Source: a bacterium
Lineage (GTDB): Bacteria; Pseudomonadota; Alphaproteobacteria; Rhizobiales; Aestuariivirgaceae
Length of the DNA: 64,000 nucleotides
Direction of reading: 5' to 3'
NCBI GenBank assembly: GCA_022842165.1
Contig: JALHQC010000004.1
Coordinates: forward strand, 1 to 64,000
Shown: one piece after another, positions 7,987 to 18,713 of the stretch
Layout of the letters: every line of letters starts with the position of its first letter
How positions within the stretch are numbered: position 1 is the first letter of the stretch
Made by a program: the position numbers and the translations under genes
Notes under the pieces: generated by a model
Told to the model about the DNA's origin: nothing
Seen by the model: the letters and a program-made list of their open reading frames with translations, nothing else
Database searches by the model: none

Positions 7987-9261
7987 TTATTCGGGATCAA
8001 GAAGTTTGTTGAGAAGATCGTGGCGACTGTCCATTTGACTGCTGGCGATGGCGCGAACTTTTTCTGCCGGCAAATCGCTTGTCGCGAAGCTAACCCGTTC
8101 CGCCAGGCTCACGATTCTCCGGCAAGCTTCGGTGATCTGGGCCTCGTCCACGGTCAGCGCCACGCGTAGATGCCCAGACCCACCCGCGCCGAAGCTTTCG
8201 CCGGGCATGGTGACGACCTTTTCCTCTTCCAGCAGCCGCGTTGCGAAAGCCTCGCCCGATAGGCCGGTCTTCCGCACGTCGACCATCACGAACATGCCGC
8301 CTTCCGGCATGCGGGCCGACACTTTCTTCGAAGCCTTGAGACCGGCGACAAGCGCCCTGGCGCGGGCCTCGTAATTGCGCTTCATCTCGTCCAGCTCGGG
8401 GAAATGCGTGTCGAGCGCGAAGGCCATGGCATCCTCAAGGAATGCCTGAGAGCCGAAGAGCATCGTCTCGGTCACCGGAATGCAGCGGTCGCAGAATTCC
8501 TCCGAGGCGGCGATCCAGCCGGCGCGGAAACCGGGGATCGCATGCGATTTCGAGATTGAGGAGACGACCACCGTGCGCTTCTCGAGTTCGGGCACGTCGA
8601 AGGGCGATGAGAACACCGTGTTGCCATAGGTCAAGGTCGCATAGACCTCGTCCGAGATGATCCACAAATCGTGCTTCTCGCAAAGCCTGCCGATCTTCTC
8701 GATCTCAGCTCTCGTGAATACCGCACCCGTGGGGTTTGACGGCGTGTTCATCAGCAGCACGCGCGACTTCGGCGTGATCGCCTTCTCGAGATCGGCGGCC
8801 TTGAGGTGAAAGCCATGATCGGGGTCGACCCGCACCGGCACGGTGATGCCGCCGGCGGACGCGATGACGCCCTCGTAGGTGGCGTAATAGGGGTCCGCCA
8901 TCAGCACCTCGTCGCCCACGTCAACGAGCGTCATCATCGCGGCATAAAGTGCGGTCTGCGTGCCGGGCAGATAGATGAACTGGTTCTCGTGGATGGCGCG
9001 GCCCGTCTGCACGGAGTAGAGCCTTGCCAGCGCGCGCCTCGCATTGGCCTCGCCGCGGCCTTCGGAATAGCGGGTGCGGCCGGCGCGCATCTGCTTCTCC
9101 GCGACATCGAGGATGGCGGTGGGCGGTTTGGCATCGGGCTCGCCGATCGACAGGAAAATCATCGGCTCGCCAAGTGCCGCGCGCTTCTTCCCCTCGATGT
9201 GGACGGCCCACTTCTCCGAGCCCAAGCCTGACAGACGTTCCGTGACTTTTGCAAACCGCAT
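7987..9261 (-). CDS. Class I/II PLP aminotransferase, AruH (arginine:pyruvate transaminase)-like
   Basis: A 424-residue fold-type I aminotransferase. The catalytic lysine is in SISKSHAIPGFRAGW near residue 236; NTPSNPTGAVF and SDEVYATL are also present. The whole sequence follows Pseudomonas AruH closely as I remember it, including PYYATYEGV, ISDEVY, SKSHA and PEGGMFVMVDVR. AruH converts L-arginine and pyruvate to 2-ketoarginine and alanine. It is last in a minus-strand run after the AcnX genes (30-bp gap). An AruI-like decarboxylase, a DauA-like dehydrogenase and a ureohydrolase within 20 kb support an arginine-type substrate. The enzyme could instead act on the product of the adjacent AcnX. 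Confidence 0.68.
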   Translation of the reverse strand: MRFAKVTERLSGLGSEKWAVHIEGKKRAALGEPMIFLSIGEPDAKPPTAILDVAEKQMRAGRTRYSEGRGEANARRALARLYSVQTGRAIHENQFIYLPGTQTALYAAMMTLVDVGDEVLMADPYYATYEGVIASAGGITVPVRVDPDHGFHLKAADLEKAITPKSRVLLMNTPSNPTGAVFTRAEIEKIGRLCEKHDLWIISDEVYATLTYGNTVFSSPFDVPELEKRTVVVSSISKSHAIPGFRAGWIAASEEFCDRCIPVTETMLFGSQAFLEDAMAFALDTHFPELDEMKRNYEARARALVAGLKASKKVSARMPEGGMFVMVDVRKTGLSGEAFATRLLEEEKVVTMPGESFGAGGSGHLRVALTVDEAQITEACRRIVSLAERVSFATSDLPAEKVRAIASSQMDSRHDLLNKLLDPE

Positions 9262-9291
9262 GATCTACCCTTCGATTCTTCGCGCCGGGTG

Positions 9292-9705
9292 TTACACGGT
9301 TTCGAAACGGATTTCACCCGCAGCGGAAATGCGCAAGGCTGATGCGCGCGAAAGCTCCAGCAACTCGCCTTCGCTGACGCTGAGGATGGCGCAGTGGCGG
9401 CCATAGAGCGTTGCCGCGACGTCCGCCCCGATGGCGAGGTTGATGTCCGGCGCGGCGAGGATGATGGCAGCAGGCGCGGTGCCAAGGCGGATTGCCTCGG
9501 CAATGGCGCCGGGGGCGGAGCCCGAGCCCTTGGACTCGCGCATCAGGAGAACGGTTCCGGCAACGCAAGCCCCCCTTTGCGGGTGGTGCACGTCGAGGAT
9601 CACGCCCGTCCTCGGCTCGAAGGCGCCCCAGAAGCTCAAGGGCTCGTCCAGTGCCAGAACCGGGCCATGGGCTTCGGCGGCATTCAATACGCGGGCGCGG
9701 ATCAT
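9292..9705 (-). CDS. AcnX small (swivel) subunit, DUF126 family
   Basis: A 137-residue protein of the DUF126/AcnX swivel family. It pairs with the AcnX catalytic subunit to make a two-subunit dehydratase; characterised bacterial examples dehydrate cis-3-hydroxy-L-proline. Family features are GPVLALDEPLSFWGAFEP near residue 15, the GSGSAPG loop near residue 62 and the DINLAIGADV segment. Its ATG (9705-9703) overlaps the stop of the large subunit (ATGA), so the two are coupled. Confidence 0.78.
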   Translation of the reverse strand: MIRARVLNAAEAHGPVLALDEPLSFWGAFEPRTGVILDVHHPQRGACVAGTVLLMRESKGSGSAPGAIAEAIRLGTAPAAIILAAPDINLAIGADVAATLYGRHCAILSVSEGELLELSRASALRISAAGEIRFETV

Positions 9706-10967
9706 CGGCTGGTCCACAGCCGAGGATCGCGCCAGACTTCGCCCGCAACAGCACTTTCTACGCATTCCTTCAGCGAGCCGAAGGCCACTTCGATGCCCAG
9801 CATGCCCGGTGCGTAATAGGCCCATTTGGCGGCGTTGGTCATCACGCGGCCCTTCAGCCCCCGCACGCGCGGCGAATAATAGGTGCAGACATCGACGGGG
9901 ATTTCAACGCCCGATTTCTGCAGCGCCGCAACCCAGCCCTTCGCCTCCGCCAGTTGCCGCACCACGCGGCTGGTGGAGACGAGGAAGGGAAGTCCGGTTG
10001 CGGCCCTGCGGCCATCGAGCAGGCGCACCAGTTCGCCGAATTCAGACAGCGAGAAATGCGGCGTGCCGAGTGCGACCGCATCGAGCGGGCCATCGCTGCC
10101 GGTCGAAAGCTCGCGATGGGCACGGGCGAGATCATCCGGCGTCACGGTGTGTGTTTCGGTGCCGGTGAAGACCGCGGAAAGTTGAGGTGCTTCCGGCGTG
10201 ACGCCGACGCCGTGCCAAAGCTCGACGCCGCCCGAGGCCGCCACGGCGGAACTGATGGCCTTCAGGGCATCCCTGCCGGTGTCTTTCGGCAAGCCAGAGA
10301 TGACCGGGCTGCGGCGGCCAGCGATGCGGCCCACGTGATGGCCGATCAGATGCGCGAAGACATCCTCGCTCCGCCAGCTTCCGGGAAGCGCGCTGCAGTC
10401 GAAATGAAGCTGGGCTTTCCGGCCTTCGTCGCGGTGAAGTCCGGCATCGGGGGCAAGGCCCGTCAGCGCGCAGGCGACGTCGAGATAGTCGCCATACTTG
10501 TTGGTGCGCGCGCCGACGACCGAATTATAGTACGAGACGGCATTCGACTCGCCGACCGCGATGTGATCGCCGAAGCCGGGGCCACCCGCATGCTGGTAGG
10601 GCGCGCAAGTCCAGGTCGGAACGCAGCCGAGCTTCGCATAGAGCCGCATCACCTCAGCCGCGCCGCTCACCATTTCAGGATCCTCCGCAGACGGACGAAG
10701 CGACGGATCGGCAAGGCTGACGACGCCATTGTTCGTCCAGGACGGGACAGCGAGGCTCGCGCCGTTCTCCAAAAGGAAGCGCACAAAATCGACATGGGCC
10801 TGGCCGGTGTAGAAGCAGGCATCGAGATGGGCGAAGCTCACGGGCAGCAGGCGCTCCGCACCCATGATGTCCGCGGCCTTCACCACCAGCCGCATGGCAA
10901 GCTGCATGGCCTTGCCCGAGTGGCCATCGAGCAGGGCGCGGGCGCGGTCTTCGAGAGCCAGGCTCAC
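9702..10967 (-). CDS. AcnX catalytic subunit (DUF521), cis-3-hydroxyproline dehydratase-like
   Basis: A 421-residue aconitase-X catalytic subunit. The signatures VPTWTCAPYQ, GESNAVSYYNSVVGARTNKYGD and FSLSEFGELVRLL are present. Members bind an iron-sulfur cluster and dehydrate cis-3-hydroxy-L-proline, giving a pyrroline that is then reduced to proline; some act in a modified mevalonate pathway. No proline racemase, pyrroline reductase or mevalonate gene is nearby, so the substrate is open. It starts with GTG at 10967, overlapping the preceding gene stop (GTGA), so it is translationally tied to the acyltransferase-ligase fusion, an unusual partner. Confidence 0.75.
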   Translation of the reverse strand: MSLALEDRARALLDGHSGKAMQLAMRLVVKAADIMGAERLLPVSFAHLDACFYTGQAHVDFVRFLLENGASLAVPSWTNNGVVSLADPSLRPSAEDPEMVSGAAEVMRLYAKLGCVPTWTCAPYQHAGGPGFGDHIAVGESNAVSYYNSVVGARTNKYGDYLDVACALTGLAPDAGLHRDEGRKAQLHFDCSALPGSWRSEDVFAHLIGHHVGRIAGRRSPVISGLPKDTGRDALKAISSAVAASGGVELWHGVGVTPEAPQLSAVFTGTETHTVTPDDLARAHRELSTGSDGPLDAVALGTPHFSLSEFGELVRLLDGRRAATGLPFLVSTSRVVRQLAEAKGWVAALQKSGVEIPVDVCTYYSPRVRGLKGRVMTNAAKWAYYAPGMLGIEVAFGSLKECVESAVAGEVWRDPRLWTSR

Positions 10968-13900
10968 GGCTTCACTTTTTCCCGTGCGAGGTTGTTGAGG
11001 CTGAGATAGTCGGTCTTGCCGGAGCCGAGCACGGGGAGTTCCGGCAGTGCTATCACGTTACGCGGAATCAACAGCGCGGTGGAGCCTGCGGCCTTCATGG
11101 CCTCCAGCACCTTCTTCGCATCGAGGGTCTCGTCCGTCGTGAACATCACGAGCTGCTCGCCCTTCTTGGCATCGGGAACCGCGACGACGGCATGCTGCGC
11201 GTCGGGGAAAACCTGCTGCAGCTTCGCCTCGACGGCAGAGAGCGAGATCATCTCGCCGGCGATCTTGGAAAAGCGCTTGGCGCGGCCGAGGATGGTGACA
11301 TAGCCCAGGTCATCGACCTTCACGATGTCGCCGGTGTCGTACCAGCCATCCGGCGGGGCTTCGATGACGCCGGGATTGTCGGCGCGGAGATAGCCCAGCA
11401 TCACGTTGGGACCCTTGACGAAAAGGCGGCCGCCTTCCGCGATGCCGGGAACGGGATCGAGCCGGTAGGAAATCTGGTCCAGCAGGCGGCCCACGGTGCC
11501 GGTGCGGTAATGCATGGGTGTGTTGACGGCGAGCACCGGCGAGCATTCGGTGGCGCCATAGCCTTCGAGAATGCGAAGCCCGAATTTCTCGATCCAGATT
11601 TCCCGCGTCTCGGGCTTCACGCGTTCCGCACCCGCCACCACAAGGCGCACGTTGAAGAAGTCGTAGGGGTGCGCGTTGCGGGCATAGCCCATGAGGAAGG
11701 TATCGGTGCCGAAGAGCACGGTGGCGTTGGTGTCGTAGCAAAGCTCGGGCACCACCTTGTAGTGGAGCGGCGAGGGATAGAGGAACGTGCGCACGCCGGC
11801 GAGCACCGGCAGCAATGCGCCACCGGTGAGGCCAAAGGCATGGAACATCGGCAGCGCATTGAAGACGATGTCGGACGCGGTAAACGCGATGCGCGCCGCC
11901 GCCTGGTAGCGGTTGGCGTGGAGGTTCCGGTGCGAAAGAACGACGCCCTTCGGCACGCCTTCGGAGCCCGACGTGAACAGGATGATGGCCGGCGCATCGG
12001 GATTGCGTTCGGCACCCGCCGCGCGCAAGGCGGCTGACGAAAAGAAGCGCGCCCACATGCCATAAAGCTTGTCCTTCGCGGTCAGCGTCTCGCGCAGGTC
12101 CTCGAGATAGATGATCTTGCGGCCTTCCGAGAGGAGCTTCACGTCCTCCTCCATGTTGCCGGCCTCGACGAAGCGGCGCGAGGTGATAATGGTCGAGACC
12201 TGCGCTGCTGCACAGGCGGCACCCATGTTGACGGCACCGGTCGAGAAATTCAGCATGGCCGGCACGCGGCCGAAGGCGTGGAGGCCGAACAGCGTGACGA
12301 AGCAGCCATTGGCATTGGGCAGCAGCACGGCGACGTGTTTTTCGCCCGGCGTCAGCGCGGCGATGCGGCGGCCGAGGATGAAGCTGCCCATCATCAGGCG
12401 GTCATAGCTTGCGGGGTTGCGCTGGATGTCTTCCAGCACCTTGTGGCCACGTCCATGCGTCGCGCGGGCATCGAGCAGTGCCTGAAACAGCGTTCGGCTG
12501 GTGTTCGAGGTGCGGAAGACCATGTCGGTCATCACGTCATAGAGCCGGTCGGCCTGATATTCGCGGAGTGCCGACCCACGCATCCCTTCCGGCGGATCGA
12601 ACTTCACCGGCGGCAGGAAGGTCAATGTGATCTTGGGGAACCAGCGCAGCCGCAGCTTGCCGCGCATCTTCGAGAAGGGGGTATATTGCGCGCCGTCGAT
12701 GCGAACGGGCAGGACGCGGGCCTTGGCCATCTGCGCAATGGCGCTCGGGCCTTCATAGACCTTCATCAGCGCGCCGGTAACGGTCAGGCGGCCCTCGGGG
12801 AAGATCACCACCTTGCGGCCCTTCTTCAACTCGTCGACCAGCACGCGCAGCGCCATGGGGTTCGTGGGGTCGATGGGGATCATGTTGAACAGCGCGAAGG
12901 TGGGCTTGGCCCACCACGTCTGCGCCACATGGGTGTTGATCGCAAAGCTGGCGCGGTCCGGCAGGTAGGCCGAGAGCAGGGGCCCGTCGAGCAATGACGT
13001 GTGGTTGGCGACGATCACGGCCTTTCTCCCCGCCGCACGGAAGTTCTCCATGCCCTTGATCTCGACACGATAGAACAGGCGGAAGACCTGGCGCGCCACA
13101 TTGGCGAAAAGCTCCTGCGGCAGCAGCCGGCAGATCCAGATCGCCGCGCCCGCATTGGCAATCCCCAGCAGCAGGAAAAATCCTTGCGCCGACATCACGC
13201 GCAACAGCGTTGCGGCAGCCAATGCCGACATGATCATGAAGATGGCGTTCATGACGTTGTTGGCCGCGATCACGCGCGAGCGCCGCGACGGGTTCGAACG
13301 GTGCTGCATGATGGCGTTCAAGGGCACGGCATAGATGCCGCCGAAGAAGGCGATGAAGAACAGGTCCACGCCGACGCGCCAGCCGGACCAGTGGGAAAAG
13401 AACGTCTCCACCATGTTGAAGCTGGTGCCGGCGAAATTCCTGTTGACGGCGCCCGCGGCGAAATAGAGATCGAAGAGAAACACCGTCATCATGATCGAGG
13501 CCACCGGCACATAGCGCGGCGAGACGTCGCCCTTCAGCAATGTCGTCGTCAGCAGCGAGCCAGCACCGATGCCGATCGTGAAGGTGGCGATGAAGATGTT
13601 GGCGACCGTGTCGTTGGCCAGCAGCACATCTTTTGTAAACACCGGGAACTGCGCGAGAATGGCCGCACCCAGAAACCAGAACCACGAGGCGCCGATGACG
13701 GCCCAGAACACATCGTCGCGCTCGCGGGCATAGCCCAAAAGCTTCATGGTCTGGCGCGGCACGTTCCAGTCGAAGACGATCGACTTGTCACCCGGTGCGG
13801 GCGGCATGAGGAAGGACATCCCCCAGGCAATCACCGCCAGCACGATGATGGTGCCCGCCAGCACCGGCTTGCCATAGTCCTGCAGCACCAGAAAGCCGCC

Positions 13901-14410
13901 GAACATGGTGCCGAGCAGGATCGTCACGAAGGTGCCAAGCTCGATCAGCGCATTGCCGCCGATCAGCTCTTCCTTCTTGAGGTATTGCGGCAGCACGCCA
14001 TACTTGATGGGGCCGAAGAAGGCAGCGGTTGTGCCGGCAAGGAACAGCACGGTGAGATGGAGGAAGGGATTGTCCATCCACAGGCTCCAGGCACCAAACA
14101 CCATCGCCAGAAGATCGAACAGCTTGATCCAGCGCGCCAGCATGGCCTTGTCGTGCTTGTCGGCAAGCTGGCCAGCAAGCGCGGAAAACAGGAAATAGGG
14201 CAGCATGAACAGCGCCAGCCCCGCCTGCACGAAGAGCGTGGCGTTCCAGCCATGGTTCACCGCGAGATCGAAGGTGATGAGGATGGCGATGCCGTTCCGC
14301 AGGCCGTTGTCGTTGAAGGCGCTGATGGCTTGCGTGACGAATAGCGGCAGGAAGCTTCTGGACTTCAGAAGGGCGAACTGGCTGGGCTCGCCCCGGGGCT
14401 GATCGGTCAT
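10964..14410 (-). CDS. Fused LplT-like MFS transporter, PlsC acyltransferase and acyl-ACP/CoA ligase
   Basis: A 1148-residue trifunctional protein. Residues about 1-420 form an MFS lysophospholipid-transporter-like membrane domain (FVTQAISAFNDNGLRNG; many hydrophobic segments). A PlsC domain follows, with NHTSLLD (the HX4D motif) near residue 468 and FPEGRLT near residue 540. An AMP-binding domain carries LFTSGSEGVPKGV near residue 817 and YDTGD near residue 1040. E. coli has the same functions as separate LplT and Aas proteins, which import and reacylate lysophosphatidylethanolamine. I start at ATG 14410. It heads the run that continues through AcnX and the aminotransferase with overlapping stops and starts. 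A role in phospholipid repair is likely; the operon context is unexpected. Confidence 0.83.
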   Translation of the reverse strand: MTDQPRGEPSQFALLKSRSFLPLFVTQAISAFNDNGLRNGIAILITFDLAVNHGWNATLFVQAGLALFMLPYFLFSALAGQLADKHDKAMLARWIKLFDLLAMVFGAWSLWMDNPFLHLTVLFLAGTTAAFFGPIKYGVLPQYLKKEELIGGNALIELGTFVTILLGTMFGGFLVLQDYGKPVLAGTIIVLAVIAWGMSFLMPPAPGDKSIVFDWNVPRQTMKLLGYARERDDVFWAVIGASWFWFLGAAILAQFPVFTKDVLLANDTVANIFIATFTIGIGAGSLLTTTLLKGDVSPRYVPVASIMMTVFLFDLYFAAGAVNRNFAGTSFNMVETFFSHWSGWRVGVDLFFIAFFGGIYAVPLNAIMQHRSNPSRRSRVIAANNVMNAIFMIMSALAAATLLRVMSAQGFFLLLGIANAGAAIWICRLLPQELFANVARQVFRLFYRVEIKGMENFRAAGRKAVIVANHTSLLDGPLLSAYLPDRASFAINTHVAQTWWAKPTFALFNMIPIDPTNPMALRVLVDELKKGRKVVIFPEGRLTVTGALMKVYEGPSAIAQMAKARVLPVRIDGAQYTPFSKMRGKLRLRWFPKITLTFLPPVKFDPPEGMRGSALREYQADRLYDVMTDMVFRTSNTSRTLFQALLDARATHGRGHKVLEDIQRNPASYDRLMMGSFILGRRIAALTPGEKHVAVLLPNANGCFVTLFGLHAFGRVPAMLNFSTGAVNMGAACAAAQVSTIITSRRFVEAGNMEEDVKLLSEGRKIIYLEDLRETLTAKDKLYGMWARFFSSAALRAAGAERNPDAPAIILFTSGSEGVPKGVVLSHRNLHANRYQAAARIAFTASDIVFNALPMFHAFGLTGGALLPVLAGVRTFLYPSPLHYKVVPELCYDTNATVLFGTDTFLMGYARNAHPYDFFNVRLVVAGAERVKPETREIWIEKFGLRILEGYGATECSPVLAVNTPMHYRTGTVGRLLDQISYRLDPVPGIAEGGRLFVKGPNVMLGYLRADNPGVIEAPPDGWYDTGDIVKVDDLGYVTILGRAKRFSKIAGEMISLSAVEAKLQQVFPDAQHAVVAVPDAKKGEQLVMFTTDETLDAKKVLEAMKAAGSTALLIPRNVIALPELPVLGSGKTDYLSLNNLAREKVKP

Positions 14411-14579
14411 GTGGTGTTGCGTCCTGCAGTTCTGGTGGTTCGACAATCGTCCGGGGAATATGTCAGACCTGTGGTGGATCACCAAATGCAGAAAAACTTA
14501 TTGTGAAAGCGCCTTGTGAACTGCGCCGGACGTGACCCCGTAAGGTCCCATGTCACTCATGACACTCAGGGAGATACAT

Positions 14580-15068
14580 ATGCGCAGCATTCGTAATCTG
14601 TTCGCCGCCGGCGCCATCGCCGTATCCACACTGGCGCTCTCCGCGCAGGCCTATGCCGCCGACATCGTCGATACAGCCGTCGCCGCCGGAAGCTTCAAGA
14701 CGCTGGTTGCCGCCGTGCAGGCCGCAGGCCTTGCTGAAACGTTGAAAGGTCCCGGCCCCTTCACGGTCTTCGCACCCACCGACGAGGCTTTCGCCAAGCT
14801 TCCCGCCGGCACCGTCGAAGACCTGCTGAAGCCCGAGAACAAGGACAAGCTCGCCGCCATCCTCACCTATCATGTGGTGCCGGGCAAGGTGATGGCCGCC
14901 GATGTCGCCGGCAAGGAAACGATGGCGAAGTCCGTCCAGGGTTCCGAGATCAAGGTCAACGGCATGGACGGCGTGATGGTCGATGGCGCCAAGGTGGTGC
15001 AGGCCGACATCGCCGCCGACAATGGCGTCATTCATGTGATCGATACGGTGATCATGCCGAAGATGTAA
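14580..15068 (+). CDS. Secreted fasciclin-domain protein
   Basis: A 162-residue protein with a cleavable signal peptide (basic MRSIRN, hydrophobic core, SAQAYA cleavage near residue 24) and one FAS1 domain. [17 protein letters not shown] (H1 box) and the final [12 protein letters not shown] (H2 box) are clear. FAS1 domains mediate adhesion or extracellular matrix contacts; this small periplasmic type is widespread and poorly understood. A CAGGGAGA ribosome site precedes the ATG at 14580. A paralogue lies at 43804-44289. The gene is divergent from the acyltransferase fusion. Confidence 0.88.
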   Translation: MRSIRNLFAAGAIAVSTLALSAQAYAADIVDTAVAAGSFKTLVAAVQAAGLAETLKGPGPFTVFAPTDEAFAKLPAGTVEDLLKPENKDKLAAILTYHVVPGKVMAADVAGKETMAKSVQGSEIKVNGMDGVMVDGAKVVQADIAADNGVIHVIDTVIMPKM

Positions 15069-15073
15069 CGAAG

Positions 15074-15130
15074 CGGCAGCATCTGCTGCCGTCGAAGGGG
15101 CCGGCGCAATCCCTCCGTTTGCGCTGGCCC
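15074..15130. terminator. Two hairpins between convergent genes (likely bidirectional termination)
   Basis: CGGCAGCA-TC-TGCTGCCG (15074-15091) is followed by a 12-bp stem, GGGCCGGCGCAA with TTGCGCTGGCCC (15098-15130, one G-U pair). They lie between the fasciclin stop and the aruI-like stop. Neither strand has a strong T tract, so termination is inferred from placement. Confidence 0.5.
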
Positions 15131-15154
15131 GTCTCTATCGGTTGAGCCTTGGCC

Positions 15155-16738
15155 TCAGCCCTGGATCATGCGCGGCGTCATCTCGATCAGCGTCGGGCCT
15201 TCGGCCTTGAGTGCTGCCTTGATCGCATTCGCCAGCGCCTTCAATGAGCCGGGCTTTTCGGCGTTGCAGCCATAGGCCTTCGCCAATGCCTGGAAATCCG
15301 GATTGCGGAGCGTCACGTTGTTGGGCTGAATGCCGGCATGGGCCATGCTGTCATGGATGGCGCCGAGCAACTCGTTGTTCCACAGCAACACGATGACGTT
15401 CAGCTTGTGCTCCACCGCTGTGCCCAGTTCATTGAGCGTGTACTGGATGCCATAGTCGCCGTGAAGGATGGCGACGGGCGTATCGCTCGCACCGAACTTC
15501 GCGCCGATGCCTGCGGGCAGACCGAAGCCCAGCGTACCGAAACCCACGGGATGAATCCATGTGCGTGGCGTCAGCACGTCGAATTCCTCGTTCGCGGCAT
15601 AGGCGATCTGCGTCATGTCGGAGGCGATGATCGCTTCGCGCGGCAGTGAATCACGGATCACGCCCAGCACGGTTTTCAACATCTCGCGCACGGCGTCTGG
15701 CGGACCGTCCTGTAAATCGTCCAGCGGCAGGCCCCTAGTGCTCCGCGCCTTGATGCCCGGCGCAATCGCGGCGAGAGCGGCATGGGCATCACCGAGGATC
15801 GCGATTTCGGCGGTATGCGGCCGTGCAAGCGAGGCGGAATCGATGTCGATGCGGATCAGGTTCTTCTCCAGCAGCACGCTCGTGTCCCAGAAATCCGTCT
15901 CGGCGAGTTCGGAACCGACGCAGAGAATGGCGTCCGATTGCCGGAGGAATTGCACGCCTGCCGCACGGCCCAAGCGATGGCCCAGGCACAAGCGGTGATC
16001 GGCGGGGACCACGCCCTTGCCAGCCACCGTCGTCAGGATCGGCGCCTTCAGCTTTTCGGCAATGGCGATGGCTTCGGTACCCGCGGCCATGGCACCGCCG
16101 CCCAGCAGTATGAGCGGGCGCTTCGCGGCATTGAGTTTAGCCACCGCCGCAGCGATCTGATCGGCATCGGGCAGCGGCAGTTTCGGAAGCGCGCGTGCCG
16201 TCCAACCTTCGCCCGCTGGTTCCTTCAGCGTGTCGATGGGGATTTCGATATAGACGGGCCGTGGCCGCTGGCTGGCGAAAATCGCGAAGGCACTGGCGAT
16301 CGCATCGCGCACATCCTTCGGCGTATAGGCGCGCATATGGAAGTTCGTGACGGTTGCCGCCGCGCCGCGCTGGTCCAGCATCTCGTGAAGCCTGCCGCGT
16401 CCCTGCGCCGAATCGCGGATGTCGAGCGCCGTGGCGATCACCAGCATCGAGCTCGAGTCCGACCAGGCCTGGCCCATGGGGGTGAGGATGTTCAAGACGC
16501 CCGGCCCGGTGATGGTGAAGCACACGCCGGGCTTGCCCGTTGCCCTCGCATAGCCATCCGCCATGAAGCCCGCGCCCTGCTCATGACGCACCAGGACATG
16601 GCGGATCTTCGAGCGCGGCAATGCTCGGTACATCTCGATGTTGTGCACACCGGGAATGCCGAAGATCGTGTCGACGCCATAGGCTTCGAGAAGGCCGACG
16701 AGGGCTTCGCCGGTTGAAAGTTCCGCACGCTTCGACAT
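15155..16738 (-). CDS. Thiamine-diphosphate decarboxylase, AruI-like (2-ketoarginine decarboxylase)
   Basis: A 527-residue enzyme of the acetolactate synthase/benzoylformate decarboxylase family. The ThDP-activating glutamate lies in VRHEQGAGFMADGYA near residue 50, and the ThDP-Mg motif runs from HGDYGIQ to LLWNN near residues 430-460. The opening (STGEALVGLLEAYGVDTIFGIPGVHNIE) resembles Pseudomonas AruI, which decarboxylates 5-guanidino-2-oxopentanoate to 4-guanidinobutyraldehyde. It starts 2 bases after the stop of the peptide-transporter ATPase gene and is the last gene of that operon, linking uptake to this reaction. Other ThDP decarboxylases share the fold, so the substrate is inferred from AruH-, DauA- and GbuA-like neighbours. 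Confidence 0.65.
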   Translation of the reverse strand: MSKRAELSTGEALVGLLEAYGVDTIFGIPGVHNIEMYRALPRSKIRHVLVRHEQGAGFMADGYARATGKPGVCFTITGPGVLNILTPMGQAWSDSSSMLVIATALDIRDSAQGRGRLHEMLDQRGAAATVTNFHMRAYTPKDVRDAIASAFAIFASQRPRPVYIEIPIDTLKEPAGEGWTARALPKLPLPDADQIAAAVAKLNAAKRPLILLGGGAMAAGTEAIAIAEKLKAPILTTVAGKGVVPADHRLCLGHRLGRAAGVQFLRQSDAILCVGSELAETDFWDTSVLLEKNLIRIDIDSASLARPHTAEIAILGDAHAALAAIAPGIKARSTRGLPLDDLQDGPPDAVREMLKTVLGVIRDSLPREAIIASDMTQIAYAANEEFDVLTPRTWIHPVGFGTLGFGLPAGIGAKFGASDTPVAILHGDYGIQYTLNELGTAVEHKLNVIVLLWNNELLGAIHDSMAHAGIQPNNVTLRNPDFQALAKAYGCNAEKPGSLKALANAIKAALKAEGPTLIEMTPRMIQG

Positions 16739-16740
16739 GG

Positions 16741-17723
<983 letters not shown>

Positions 17724-17727
<4 letters not shown>

Positions 17728-18710
17728 GCGGCCTTCTCCTTGCCGGGGTGACTGTCGGGTATGCCGTTCCGCAGCGGATAGTGACAGAGCGTGCCCATCA
17801 CCCGCATCGGCACGGTGTTGCGGCAGAGATCGGTTGCGAACTGGCAGCGCGGCGAGAAGAGGCAGCCCTTGGGCCGGTCGAACTGGCCCGGCACCACGCC
17901 GGGGATCGAGGGAAGCCTTCGCGCCGTGGCACGCTCAGGCAATGCCGAGAGGAGTGCTGCCGTATAGGGGTGGTGGGGGTCGCGGAACAGGTCCGCCACC
18001 TTCTGCTCTTCCACCTTCTGGCCGGCATATTGCACCGAGACGCGCTCGGCGGTTTCAGCGACGACGCCCATCGAATGGGTGATGAGCACGAGGCCCATGC
18101 CGGTTTCCTTCTGAAGCTTCACCAGAAGATCGAGGATCTGCGCCTGGATGGTGACGTCCAAGGCCGTCGTCGGTTCGTCGGCGATCAGGAGCTTCGGGTT
18201 GCAGGCGATCGCCATGGCGATCATCACGCGCTGGTTCATGCCGCCCGACAGCTGGTGCGGGAAGGAGGAGAGCCGCTGTTCGGGAGAGGGAATGCCGACA
18301 AGGCTCAGGAGTTCGACGGCACGGCGGCGGCGCTCCGCCTTGTCCATGTCGAGATGGGTCTTCAGGGCTTCGGTGAGCTGGAAGCCCACCGTGAAGCACG
18401 GGTTGAGGCTCGACATCGGCTCCTGGAAGATCATGGCGATGTCCTTGCCGATGATCCTGCGGCGTTCGTTGGCGGACATGCCGAGCAGGTCCTTGCCTTC
18501 GAAGGTCATCCGGTCGGCGGTGACGTTCGCCGTCCACGGCAGCAGGCCCATCACGGCCAGCATCGACACCGATTTGCCGGAGCCCGATTCGCCGACGATC
18601 GCCAGCACCTCGCCCTCATCAACTTTCAGCGAAACGCCATCGACGGCGCGGAACATGCCGGACCCGGTCTTGAATTCGACGGTGAGGTTCTGGATATCGA
18701 GAAGGGACAT
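17724..18710 (-). CDS. Dipeptide/oligopeptide ABC transporter ATPase (DppD-like)
   Basis: A 328-residue ATPase with Walker A GESGSGKS near residue 39, signature LSGGMNQRVMIA near residue 155, Walker B LLIADEPTTALD, and CLFSPRCQFATDLC near the C-terminus as in DppD/OppD. It forms the second nucleotide-binding subunit. It starts 3 bases after the stop of the unknown membrane protein gene, so that gene is inside the transporter operon. Confidence 0.88.
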
Positions 18711-18713
18711 TGC

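Noticed and set aside
7735-8169. Open frame after the PilZ gene
   Set aside because: It runs into the antisense of the aminotransferase, has no ribosome site, and its sequence resembles no family.
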